Assembly (NCBI RefSeq): GCF_015706575.1
Contig: NW_024037076.1
Coordinates: 14,016,898-14,080,897 of the forward strand
Length of the DNA: 64,000 bases
From: Patiria miniata
Lineage: Eukaryota > Echinodermata > Asteroidea > Valvatida > Asterinidae
Reading direction: 5' to 3'
Shown here in pieces: positions 11,519 through 23,800 of this stretch. Both the position numbers and the translations under genes were made by a program. The notes below the pieces were generated by a model, which searched no databases, was not told the DNA's origin, and saw only the letters and a list, made by a program, of their open reading frames with translations. How positions within the stretch are numbered: the first letter of the stretch is position 1; each line of letters opens with the position of its first letter.

Positions 11519-14307
11519 TGCACACCAAGAAAACCTGCCACACTCAAAAATTGGGTATAGACCTTAATCACGAGAAAGCCATTTTCGATCGTGTTCCCTG
11601 AATCTATTTTATAAATTGTAAACTGTTGAATGGGATGGTGCCAGACTATTTCATGAATAGAGTGCGTTCCAACTTCCAAGCCTCACTTTCAATTTTTTTT
11701 TTAATATGGCTTAAAACATTCGGCATGTTTAATCACAAATTTAAAATTATTCTTCAGAGCAGACTGGTATTACCGGTAATTTGGTATGAATTGCTTTGGT
11801 TTCTACTCGTGAGTTCCAAAAATGAAGAGTTTACCTCGCTTTCAATTTAATATGGCCGACTCGTGGATAAATTCTATTTTGGGAACTTACAGTGTACAAG
11901 TTTTAACAAGTAGGATACTGGTATGGTGTTACTCAACAGTGTGTGGTGTTATTTTAAAAGCAAAGTTGGGCGGTTGAAACTTGACTTGATACTCCTGTGC
12001 CAAACAACATTTTTATTTTAGTGAAACGTGTCGATGAACATACACGCAACAGCATGTTCAAACATTTCTAGTAAAACTAAGACACAGTGGTTAAAGTCTG
12101 AACTAAAATTGTAGTTTAAAACCCTCTGGACGAACTTATTAACACTGTACATTTTTATGGCTCAGCATGGGACATGACGAACAAACACTACAAAAATCCT
12201 GCAGGCACCATAAATATTTTAACCAACCACTTCCTTTTATATATGACAGCCCTATAAAATGGCCCTAATTGCCCCTATGTGTTCCCTAATAGGATCAAGT
12301 TCATGTTTCTCTTCTCGGAAGTCATGACCCAGTACCTCACTTCAGAAGGTCTTGAGTATTAAATTTTTCCCTCCTGCTGAAACTGGAGAATGCGAGACAC
12401 ACAAGGAGCAGTCCTGTTGGCTTCATTTACTCCCGGTTGAAAGATTTATGGCAGTTTTGAATTTTTGTTTAATATCAGCTGAAGGTTGTCGTAAAAATGT
12501 GTTTGTGTGCGGATCAGGAAGTGGCATGTAAATTTTTTATCCGTGGGGATTGAAGGAGCTATTTTAAGTTGTCATTTTTTATCAGTTCCAGAATTTAACC
12601 CCGCTGAATGCAGTCACATCTGACTGTGGTCAGGTTCTGTTGCGTGTCGTTGATCCAATCAGGCCAACAAAAGACCTACATTCTTCTTGTTTTAGGATTT
12701 TCGATTTTCTTGTAATCAGTAGAGTTCTAAGCAAAATCTGTGTACTTTTAGAAAAGTTTTAGATTATTTGTCCAAATAATTCCCCTGAGCTTTTTTTCTT
12801 TTTCGTTTTCTTTGATTAATGGCAGTACTTGACAACACTGTTGTTACTTTTGGGATGCGATCACCGGAGAGGGTACAACTGTTGGTCTTCATTGGATTTT
12901 TCCCCCATATTTGTGGAAACAAATCTGAACCTGTAATATCATGTTTTGAAATCATTCAAATTTTGTGTTACTCTGTATACACATGTACAACAATATTCTG
13001 TTAATACAAATTAATACAACAACTTTAAGATTCATTTTATCTCATCATGGAGCTAGAGCTGCAAAAAATTGATACCATATCACTAAAACAACCAAGATTT
13101 TTGCCCTCTCGCTTCCTTGATACCGGTATATGGGGCAATTCCACACCAAAGTGGACATGACACCAAAAATTCAAATGCATGTGACTTAAACAAATTTGGC
13201 ATCAAATGAAATCTAAAAGTCTATATTTTCAAGATTTGAAGTTGGAATTTTATTTTTGATACATTTCGGTACCAAAAAATAGGATTACGTAATAATCCTG
13301 TTTTAATCCTAAAAATGTGATTAATAGTGATATGAAAGTATTCTACCAATACACACACAAAAATATGTACTAATGCCATCAATTTCTGTCATGAGAAAGT
13401 ATAGGTCATGAAAAACTGACTGAATTTTTTTTTTACGTTTTGCGTAATTTGTTTCGCTTCAGTGACTTCTAATATTTCAGTCTTCGAAAATGTCCTTCCG
13501 TTACCGAAAAAATACATTCATATTTTTAATTTATTTTTAAAACTTGCAGTATGAATGCAATGAAAGTTATTGTGTAAAGCAAGTTTAGGTAGGCCTTCAA
13601 TATGACATTATAACTGACACTTCTGTACTTCTCGTTTATACATTATTCATTCTCTTATTTATCATTGAATTGTATTTACCAAGTATTTTGGCATATAACC
13701 TCAAATCCCCCAAATTCCTCCAAAACTGCCTGGTTGATCTTGGAGGATGGAGGAGGGTTCAGGTTAAGTTTGAAGTTTCCTATTTCAGCATGCATTGATA
13801 TTTCCAAGAATGTTCATGAATTGTTCACGGCTGCTTTTGTGATGATATTTATTCCTCCCCCTGATAAATACTTGGTCACATCATGGCATTATCATACTTT
13901 CACATTACTTGCGTAGCATGTGACCATGTGCCAAGGCATCCAGCGCCTGAGCAGCCGCTTCTAATTCGGTGGAATGCTGTGATGAATGTTATGACAGCCT
14001 GCAAACTGAATCATCCAAATATTATTACAGCGATTTGCTTGCTGCGCCTGTAATAATATACCGATTTTGATAGCGATATGTAAATACATTTTTCATGAAG
14101 ATTCATAAATCATTGCCCAATCCAGGAGTTTTCAATAAGAAAGAAATTTGTGTAGGCTCTTTTAAGATAGTCACAGTGTAGAAATCCATTTTCTTTTTCA
14201 ACAGAATACTCATTACTTGACTGTATTGTGAAAGTTTAAGATTGTACATTGAAGCTTTAAAACAGTTCAACACTTGGAGAAACCCAGGAATATCTTTGCA
14301 TTTTACC
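11519..14307. other. no gene seen
   Basis: AT-rich, no supported exon and no repeat family that I can match elsewhere in the window. Confidence 0.4.
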
Positions 14308-14527
14308 CAGTCCTTCTGATTTGAAAATCACAGGCGTGTGGAAAAAGGCACACCTGAATTTTTCTAGGTGTGTGTTTTTTCTAGGTGTGTGGTTTTCTAG
14401 GTGTGTGATCTGTGGTCCAGGGAAATTCAGGCGTGCAATTACATGTATTCACACTTCTCAGGAAGCTTTTACAGTAGGTGTGCGATGGTGTGGGGGTGTG
14501 ATCGCACGCCTCCAATCAGAAGGACTG
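14308..14527. mobile_element. short inverted-repeat element X
   Basis: About 220 bp with terminal inverted repeats: cagtccttctgattt at the left and its complement aatcagaaggactg at the right. Several aggtgtgtg/tctaggtgtgtg motifs repeat inside. No coding capacity; MITE-like. Confidence 0.65.
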
Positions 14528-14620
14528 TTTACCTATAAATATTTTATGCCATCATATTTTAGTTTTATTATGCCCCGCGGCGAAGCCGAAGGGGCATACT
14601 GTTTCCGCCTTGTCCTTCCG

Positions 14621-14661
14621 TGGGTGGGTGGGTGGGTGGGTGGGTGGGTGGGTGGGTGGGT
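14621..14661 (+). repeat. TGGG minisatellite
   Basis: About ten uninterrupted TGGG units inside element B1. The G-rich strand could fold as a quadruplex; length is probably polymorphic. Confidence 0.95.
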
Positions 14662-14670
14662 GAGCTTGTC

Positions 14671-14957
14671 TTACATACGCAGTGTGGACTTCCGAACAAA
14701 AGACGTCCACATAATGTAGGTAGCAGCGACGAAGTGTGGACTTGCCCACGTCCACACAGTGTTTCCCCATTTCTGGAAAACAGGTTTAGAGGCATTTTTG
14801 GGTTAGGTTTATCTGTAGCAGAATGAAGAGAAACACTAAAGGGAATCATTGAAAAAAAATTGGGTTGTAAGAGTTTTCACAGTTTGAGAAAAATGAGTTT
14901 TTCCACTGGTGTTCCTTAACTACACGAAAAGAAAGGAAAGTCCACACTAGGTATGTG
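14671..14957 (+). mobile_element. MITE family C, copy C1
   Basis: About 287 bp with terminal inverted repeats: ttacatacgcagtgtggact at the left and the complement ending aggtatgtga at the right. A second near-complete copy (C2) is at 27951-28234 and a left-truncated one (C3) at 42728-42926. Shared core: 'ggaaaacaggtttagaggca' and 'agaagagaaacactaaaggg'-like sequence. It sits inside element B1. Confidence 0.85.
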
Positions 14958-15200
14958 AAACAAGTCTGGGTGTGTGGGTGGGTGTTCCTGCATGGCATTA
15001 CGCCTGAGGACAGACAACAAAAGGAGCACAAAGGGGCCATTGATCCTCGAAGGAAGGTGCCTATTGTCCTCGAACGCAGGTTTGTGTGCTTAGTCTATGG
15101 GAGAGTGTTATATTACAGGGACAAAGGAAAACACAAAGCCAATCCTCGGAAGCATAGCAAAAAACGACTGTGTGTGTGGGTGTGTGTGTCCGGACAAATC

Positions 15201-15635
15201 TTGTCAGCGCGATAACTTGAGAAATACTTTACATATGAACTTCAAATTTGGTTTGTGGATTGTCCTTGGTAATCCTAAGAAGCCTTTTGCATTTGGGGCC
15301 GAAAGGTCAAGGGTCAAGGTCACAGTGGCTGAAACAATAGAAATTTTGTCAGCGCGATAACTTGAGAAATACTTTACATGTGAACTTCAAATTTGGTTTG
15401 TGGATTGTCCTTGGCAATTCTAAGAAGCCTTTTGCATTTGGGGCCAAAAGGTCAAGGGTCAAGGTCACAGTGGCTGAAACAATAGAAATTTTGTCAGCGC
15501 GATAACTTGAGAAATACTTTACATATGAATTTCCAATTTGGTTTGTGGATTGTCCTTGGCAATCCTAAGAAGCCTATCGCATTGGGGGTCGAAAGGTCAA
15601 GGGTCAAGGTCACAGTGGCTAAAACAATAGAAATC
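15201..15635 (+). repeat. three tandem 145-bp units inside B1
   Basis: Units start at 15201, 15346 and 15491 with ttgtcagcgcgataacttga and contain 'aaaggtcaagggtcaaggtc'. Divergence between units is a few percent. Two further units with a period of 146 bp are at 42963-43250. The units stay open in one frame for about 50 codons each, but no protein family is recognised. Confidence 0.9.
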
Positions 15636-15792
15636 TTGTATTTATTCTGAGATCATAGGGATTAGGGATTAATTCATATAAAACCTACAGAAGACACTAA
15701 TGCTGTCAATGAACGTTCCATTTGACCAAGGTACATGTAAGTTGATGTTAGAGTGGTGTTATGTCATGGAAACAGTCACGGTTGCGGGGCAT

Positions 15793-17266
15793 TTGTGTTT
15801 GTAAACACACCTGACTTGTTTTGACAGTAATTCAAAAGGATTTTTGCATCAAAAAGTAGAGGGAATTATCGGTTTTTTAAAAACTGTACCCTTCCTAATT
15901 TCTTCCAGTGTTGGGATCAGAATAGTAGACATCAATATTTCATTGTATTTTCACAAATTCACAGCAATCTACATGTACACATAGGCCTAACTGTTCTTTT
16001 AATTTAAAATTTCAACCAGAAAAATCCACCTCTTCATCTAAGTTTCAATTATGCCAAACTGAGATATAAATACAGGACTTTCTGTATACAGTAACCTATT
16101 TTAATCTGATAAGGCTTTTTGATGAAAAGTTACTTAATCGTTCGAAAATGACGACATAGGAACAAGCCCTTCCGTCCTTTAGTCAAAATGGTAAATTTTA
16201 TTCAGTGGGGATTTCAGGACCTCAGTAATGCATAGTGCATACAAATCACAGGGACTATAGAATATGTGGGCTGGTTTATTCCCCCACAGGGATACCAATG
16301 CACTAATAATTATGAACACACTGTCCTCCGGCAAAATGGATGTTTTTCTCCTACCTGCATTCACAAGTATTGATTGACATTTAACTAAAGTTCACTGCCC
16401 GAGGAAGTTTTTTTCTCAAATGTCTGCTATCAAATTACATCTTTGAATGCAATTTACATTACAATTTCAAATAACGAAGCTGGCATTCATATTTGCCCGG
16501 TGCCATGTGGAGCTCAATATTTGTGTATGCACATGAATGAGGGGGGAGGGGGGAGGGAGGGGGGGGGGTCCATGGCCGCTCATGTTCACTGATCTGAAAC
16601 ATTACTGAAATCATTTGGTGGTATTCTTTAGGTGTATACATAGATCTGTATTTAATGCAAATTAATGGTTTCATTTTCATTATTTTCTTATGCAAAGTTT
16701 TTTTTTTTTAAGGATTTGCATTTTCTGATCAATTCAAAATATGTATTTTGCATTTAAAATATTCTGTTATACATGTGTAATTGGGGAAAAAATGCTCCGA
16801 TCCGGAATGTACCTTTTTAAGTGTGGTGTTCAGTGCAGTGTTAATCAATAGTTGGGATCTTTTGGCACTGGTTCAGTGTGCATTTGGCTAGTTCTCAAAA
16901 GTTTTATGAAGCAATGAAATAGCGCCCTCATCAGGCCATTTCAGTCCAGGCCCAGTGGCTTTTTTTTACTCCGTTTTATTTTTCTCCCAGTATGGAAGAT
17001 GTATTTAGCATGGGTGAATGTAGCCAAAGGTAAAAACTTCATTCTAAGGGAAGGATGGGCCTAAGACATGGACATATTTATGAACAATCATTGAGTGTGC
17101 AACAGTGTAATAAAACTCTAGGATAATTTTCTTTTTCAGGTACATGTAAAAACTGTTGGCCCTATGAGAAGATCTGTGTTGCAAATCGTAGGTTGGAACT
17201 GGATTTAGATAGAAAAAGATTTTTCCATGTACATGTAGATGCATATATGGATTAGTAGCTGACTAA
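15793..17266. other. no gene seen
   Basis: No supported exon. A G-rich tract lies at 16540-16570. Confidence 0.4.
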
Positions 17267-17630
17267 GGTCAAAAATAAAAAATAGTCGGTCTCTGGTCAG
17301 ACCGAAGTTCCGGAATTGATGCGGTGACGCGGGTTTTTTTTGTTTTTTTGGTGGCTTTTTTTGTTTCCAAGCTTGTATTGTACAGACAAGGTGGGTACTA
17401 CGGTATTTTGCTTTTTTGTGTCCTCATTATACATTGGTGTCCTCCATAATTTGCCTTGGTGCCCTTTATCATTTGCCTTGGTGCAATTTCCCCATTCCTT
17501 GGTGCTCCTTGGTACAAAAATTTGAGCTGTTGTAGCTTCCGTGTTAATTTGAAGAAAAAAAAAAGGTTGACGCGCATGATTAAAATCGACACGCGCGCTG
17601 ACCAGAGACCGAGTATTTTTTTTTTTGGCC
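17267..17630 (+). mobile_element. MITE family F, copy F1
   Basis: About 364 bp, ends ggtc-A(n) and T(n)-ggcc, with inner inverted repeats tcggtctctggtcag and its complement. The sequence taa flanks both ends. Inside are 'gacgcgcatgattaaaatcg' and the repeated phrase 'tttgccttggtgc'. Copy F2 is at 26241-26562. It lies 135 bp upstream of the acceptor of the first coding exon of the NSP-family gene. Confidence 0.85.
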
Positions 17631-17682
17631 TAACTGGTAAATAATACACTAATCTACAGGGTCTTTGTTACAACATTCATCA

Positions 17683-17775
17683 GCCAATCAGCAACAATGT
17701 TCAATTCTGAATGTTCACAGATAGACCAATCCCCTGTATTTCTTATTTGTTTCTATTTATACAGGCCAATCAGCA
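17683..17775 (+). promoter_or_regulatory. two CCAAT-type direct repeats
   Basis: The 11-mer gccaatcagca occurs at 17683-17693 and 17765-17775, flanking the start of the first coding exon. CCAAT boxes are common in animal promoters, so an internal or gene-proximal promoter is possible. The second copy lies within the exon if the acceptor at 17764 is used, which argues for caution. Confidence 0.2.
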
Positions 17776-17781
17776 GACAGG

Positions 17782-17871
17782 ATGGCCTTCCATCTGACCA
17801 TTGAGAATTGGCTCAGTGCCTTGGAGCTGGAGGAGTACATTCCCTTGTTCCAGCATTACCAAACCGTCGAG
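17782..17871 (+). CDS. BCAR3-like: coding exon 1: start Met and first half of SAM domain
   Basis: Thirty codons from ATG at 17782, beginning MAFHLTIENWLSALELEEY, ending in phase 0 at gtcgag|gtaatc. The exon probably starts at 17765 after tttatacag. The W-L-x-x-L-x-L-x-x-Y pattern is the classic opening of a SAM domain. No earlier in-frame Met is needed for a full SAM fold. Confidence 0.85.
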
Positions 17872-20800
17872 GTAATCATTTGAGTTTCTCTCTTTTAATT
17901 GTTTTTGGGGGGGGGGGCACTTCGGAATATTTATACCTCAGCAGCTTTTATTGGCAAATGTGGTCAGACTTTACACATTAAATGTAGCATGCAACAAGTG
18001 CTTCTTTTTTTGTAATTTTCAGAAATGGATGGATTGAGGGTTAGTATTTTATAACAAATATTGTTACACTGACCTGTTTAAAGTTTTGTGTTTATGGATG
18101 CTAGAAAAACCCAGAGAAAATAATGCTGTTCTTGTAGTTTGGTTCCCTACTTCAGACGAAATGTATCAATATTTATAGACGGAATTATAGACTGAATTAT
18201 CAGGTCAGGGAACTAGACTAGCTGGTTTGCACCTGTTCATGGATTTGTATTACCAATTGGTAAATTTGGTAAATTGGGGGCAGTAGTGTATCAATTTCCA
18301 ACGCTGGTCAGCCGACCATTGTTGGAAATTGATACAAAAATTCCACTTTTCTTGAAAATGACAGCACACCAGGTGCCATTATTTCTCAGGATGGTTAAGA
18401 CTATTATTCACTTACAGTCAAGTGAGGAATTTTATAACAATTAAGTACTTTTTAAATGTTTGCAAATGTTGTACATGTATAAAAATTATATACATGTACC
18501 TTTAACTGAAGATCTGAACATCGAACTAATTCTTATGTACCGTAATTGAATACTCGATTGCATCACTTTGTGCACTTTTTCTATGTAAGAATGAATCATG
18601 TGTGGACACTAGTTGGGCCTATAACTGTTGCTCGGGCCATTGTACATTGTAAATTATATCTCATTGACTGGATTATGACTAACAGTCACAACCATAAAAT
18701 CCTTTCTCTACACACCAGAACATGGCAGAGTGTACACAAAGTCCACAGGGAATGAATGACCAGCCTTTATAATGATGTGGCCATTATGTGACTGGTCAAA
18801 GCATGTTTAGTTTAGCAGAAGAATCCCCCATGAAGTGTTTGACCAGTCTATTGTTAATCCATTGTGAAACATCCCCTTTGAATGAAACCCCCTTCCCTAC
18901 AGTGTTTGGTACTGGTGTTATTCTATAACATCATTCCATGTGGCCGTCAGTGCGTAGTAAAACTCTAAAGAGTTTGGATGCAAGATTGTTTCTTGTGGGA
19001 AACAGAAATTCTATTGGCCATATTATCCAGAGAGTGACGGATTTGTTTTCAGGAGTTGCTGTAAATGTGTAAGAATTTCTTTTTGAATTTCTATTTGATG
19101 GATTTATTGGCCTGCTTTATGTAATGTAAATGTATACATGTACATGTATGTCAGTGTAGATGTGCTGGAGTGTGACTGATATATGGGTAGGTGATGAACC
19201 TTGTGATGTGAATTAACCACCCGTTGTAAAAGTGAGGCGGGCAGAATTTTTCTCTGAGCCAGACGGACCACCGGTGTGCGGTGCCATTTAAAGAGAATGT
19301 ACAACATTTGCTCTTGCTGCAATTTTCAGAAATAAATGGACTTTGGAGGATTAGTATGTTATAGCAAATATTGTTGCACTGACTTGTTTCAAGTTTTGGG
19401 TTCGTAGATGCTGGAAAAGCCAAGAAAACCAATCATATTCTTGTAGTCTGGTTCCCTGACCCCACTTAAGATGAAATGGAGCAATTTATAGACTTTGGGA
19501 AAATTGTAATATCAGAGAATCAGTCTAGCAGGCTTGTAGTCTCCACAGGTGTGTAATCAATTGCAAAGAAAATGCAGACGAACTAAATACGAAAAACTAG
19601 GAGCACTTTTTGAAGGGAAAAAAACACTTTTCTCCAACGCTGGTCGGCCGACCAGCGTTACAGTTTTTCTTGAAAATGTCAGCACACCAGGAGCCATGAT
19701 TTTACAGGATGCTTTGGACTATCATTCCCTAACAATCCAGTAGATATTTCATGATAATTGGATCATTTCTTTTTTTGATGTTTGCAAATGTTGTATCTTC
19801 CCTTTAACTGCGATGTGAATTAACCACCCGTTGTAAAAGTGAGGCGAGCAGAATTTTTCTCTGAGCCAGAAGGACCACCGGTGTGCGGTGCCATTTAAAG
19901 TGGACCTCTCCTTAGTAATAAGTTCAAAATCGTTTTTGTTTTTAAGCCAGATTGATCTAAGTATGTGGGAGTCTTTCAAACAACTAGTTCTGATTCTGGA
20001 GTCTGGACACTCTAGCTACTGGTTTCCCAAGAATATCTGAAACATTTTTGTTTGTGACAAATTTCTGCAATGTGAACGATGAATCCTTTTTTTCAGACTT
20101 GAAAACATTTATAAACTGAAATCTCGGGAACATTGATATCTTAGGCAAAAAAAAAAAAAAACATGTTTAGCGTCCTGCCTCTTTGACAAAAAGGAAGGAG
20201 GAGGCCCTTTTTTTTTTTTTTTCTTTTCAAAATGGCCGCCAGACACATTTTTCAAGACAACGCGGCCGGGCTATTTTTCAAGATGGTTACCAGCTTTTTT
20301 CAAAATGGCCGCCACTTGGACTCATTGACTATTTCCACAGCTTTATACACGGTATAAAAGTCTAAAAATATGATTTCTTTCGTCAGAGATCGTTAAAATT
20401 TATCAATTTTTGTCTTTAAAAAAAAAAAAAAAAAAAAGGAGGCGGCCTCTAAAAAGGAAGCGGGCGGGGACGCTAAACATGTTTTTTTTTTTACTTCGCC
20501 TTATGTTTAAAATACCAGAAACACTGACCCGGCCAGGGCTCTTTATCTCTTATGTTTGTGAATCTTGGCCTCATTGTTCACATTTTTGACATATCATACC
20601 AACAGTGCTGGTAATTTATTTGTCGTTCACCTGTAAATATGCTTTGGGGACTAAGTGGGACACCCAACTTTTCAGTTGTAAGCGAATCGGCCCCCTGTTT
20701 TGAAGTCCAGGCAAAATGCACTGCATGGGGTCAGAAAAAGAGAAACGTCAACAACATGTGTTATTCGTGCATCCATCAAAGCGAGACAAATTTAGGAGTT

Positions 20801-23800
20801 ATTGAATTTCTCCACTTTCTTCTCCCAACAGAATCTGTTACACCTGTCTGAGAGACACATCTCTGAGTTGGGGGTGAGCAACTCAGCACACCGGGCCCGG
20901 CTGGCGTCCAACCTGGTCTACATCAGGGAGAAGCTCAAGCGCTCCAGCATTGCAGGTTAGTATCCCTCTGTGCACAATCAGAGACCATAAGACCAATATT
21001 TAAGACGGAACAAAGTTGGTCCACTTTCGTGGAGCTATACCAAGCAGATTGATATGTTTTGCATTATTTGGGATTGACTGGCATCCAACCTGGTCTACAT
21101 CTGGGAGAAATTCAAGCATTTTGCAGGTTAGTCGCCTCTGTGCATGTACTTACTTAAGCCTTGTCCGCACTGGACTTTTTTTATGGAAGGTTTTACCGAG
21201 ACGATGGTAAAATGAGAAATGGTCAAATGTGACCACTGTCCGCACTTGGACTTTCGACACGGGAAAATTTACCCAGACCGCGTGGGAGAAGTAACCGAGC
21301 TGTCACAGTGTCAGTATAATTACTCACCGTACACAGAAAACAAATTGCCGATCACATTTTCAGCCGCCGATACGCACAGTAATATTACACACGCCATTTG
21401 CATGCACAACATAATCGTTTACACGATATATATTTCATCATGACACGCTAAATCTTGACGAAAAGGCCTATAATTCTGACGCATTTGTGATGCACGTCGT
21501 CAAAGCCATGCCGCTGTACAATGTTCCGTGCGGCAGCAGTGCCATCAGTATTCGTTGGTACCCATGGCATGCTTACAGAATCGAAGCTATGATGTGGCCC
21601 AGGAACCAGTGACTACGGCCTACGTACGGTACCGGACCATGATGTTCCGGCCGTGCATGACTACAGTAGCGTATCAGGACGAATTTGGATCGTAGAAAAT
21701 AACATACATCGGTGGAGAAAGAGAATTTCCGCAAATTAATTCTCAGAACGTGATCTCTCTTCTCTGTGTATGTATTTGTCCGTTGAAATATATATTTTAA
21801 CGAGATTTTACCGCTCGGACTTGATGATACACCGCAGCGTGTTTCTACAAAATGTTTGGCCACTGCACGTGCAGGTTCGTGCGGACTCTGTATGCATAAC
21901 AGGGCGCTCGGGCCAGAAGTACGCTTTCCTGAGCCGCTTTTACCGACTCGCACTGTCCGCACTGGACTTATCGTCTCAGGAAAAGTGACCTGGTCAGTTT
22001 TCCTGGGCGCGTGGGAAGTTTTCCTGGGCAGCAGTTGGCCAGTAAAAGTAACTGCTGGACTCAGGAAAAGTAACCGAGAGGAAAACGTCCTAGGCTGTCC
22101 GCACTGGACTTAAAATGGGAAAAGTACCCATAGTCTCGGTTAGTTTGACCAAAAAAAGTCCAGTGCGGACAGGGCTGTAGTCTATTGAATATCCCCTTGC
22201 ACAGCAAGGGTCTATGATATGCGAGCAGATTCGGTGATTAATTATGCAAATTAAGACTGCGTCTTGACCTCGAGATTCTAACCATTCAGCTGGCGCCTTC
22301 TATATCGGGTCTTCAGTAACCCCTTGTTGTATTACAAAAACGTGGCATCCAAATTGACCAATCAACAGCTTAGTCGACATCTGATCAAAAAATGTCACAG
22401 GTTTTAAAGTCGACTCCGATTGGCTGGCACGCGGGGTCGCACAAAAATGTGCATGTTAGGATGTATCACACATTCGACCGTGGCTCTGCGCACATTACTG
22501 ATACTCGAACTATATTTACTAGGTCAAGTGAGACCATTCATACATGCTGTTTTTATGACCGCTAACTGAGTCCACTTTTGCCACGGAGGAGATGCTTTCA
22601 CAGAGCAGCCAAGAAGATTTATATGTTGAGTTAGCTTGGCTGGCAAACTACCTGGTTTACGTCAGGGAAAACTAAAGTCCTTGAGTGTCACAGGTTCGTT
22701 GCCACTGTAGGCTACAGACCATCAAGGCATAATGTCATGGAGAGGCTGAGAAGAAACCCTTTTAAAAAAATTTGACGTGCTTGTGGCAAGACTATGTGAA
22801 AAACCAGTTACAGGCAATTCACTCCTCGTGACATTTCGTTTGGCAACTTGGGCCGTGTTTGAATTACTTGACTATGGCTTGAAATTACACACAAGTGGCT
22901 GCAGCCGCTACCATAGACACGTGTGTAATTCAAGCCGTAACCAAGTAAATTTCGGACACGGCCATTTTTATTTACAAACCATATATTTTCTTGGCGTAGC
23001 AGCTGCATGAAATAATGTACATGTAGGCCTCGGGTCCTGACTGGCCAATAGGGCTCTCTCATAACCCGGCCTATATCTGGCTACCGGAAAGTCAGCGTCG
23101 CCATCGTAGTAGGCTAAGATCGTGTAGCGTACCACGCAGTAGGTACATGTACCTGTAGTAGGCAAGCCATCAAATCTGTGATGGATGGCAAAAACTGTGA
23201 GAAAAATGCGGAGCCAACACCCAGTGCTTGGTCGGCATGATTATGACAACCGCACAATAGGTACATGTAGCACTGACCATTATGACATTTGATAAAGAAT
23301 TTGCAGTTATTTTTTGTGAAATAAGCCCTACTGTCCAGTTTACAACGCATGGCGTATTTGCTAACCAAACGCTTGCCTACTGCAATGGTGGCCGATCATT
23401 GGGGAAACCCACTGATCTCTATATAGACTGGATAGCGGATATCCATACACCATTCACACAGTAGACTTTGTATATTGACCAATTCGCCCCCGGTCTCACG
23501 AAGATGGCCGCGTATAATACGAACGTTCTGCGCGTATATACAGCGCGCGTTGTATCAACAGTTGATGCGCATTTTGCTCACGTACACATAATATGATGTT
23601 CTAAAAAGGACACATTTCCGTAGTGATTATTATTTCCAAAACGCCGAAAAAGTGAACTGCGGCATTAAAAAAGTAAACCACGACGTTGGAAAAATTGTAA
23701 ACCTTGGTCAGTGGTGGTGGTCAGAATATGAGTTTAGTGAACCGCGATGTTACAAAAGTAATCATGCTGTCTATAAAGACGGCAACTTGTCCTTTGTAGA

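Larger units (their letters stand above)
14570..15792 (+). mobile_element. composite element B1, atgccccgc ends
   Basis: The left end atgccccgc and right end gcggggcat are inverted. Just inside the left end lies a gcgaagccgaa segment and then a TGGG minisatellite (14621-14661). MITE C1 follows, then unique sequence, then three 145-bp tandem units (15201-15635). The same order of C element followed by 145-bp units recurs at 42728-43303, so the composite was spread as a unit. No transposase is visible. Confidence 0.7.
17872..20831 (+). other. intron 1
   Basis: Phase-0 intron, gtaatc to cccaacag. It carries MITE copies A1 and A2, an 89-bp direct repeat around A2, and MITE G. The remaining sequence, for example 18507-19204, shows nothing I recognise. 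Confidence 0.8.

Noticed and set aside
14321-14719. 132-codon frame on the plus strand
   Set aside because: It runs through MITE X and the TGGG minisatellite (repeated GWVG peptide); a by-product of repeats.
15201-15635. CRISPR-like array
   Set aside because: Units are adjacent 145-bp repeats without spacers, in a eukaryotic transposon.
19151-19979. Two frames with nearly the same peptide around 19220 and 19830
   Set aside because: They are translations of the 89-bp direct repeat, not a gene duplication.
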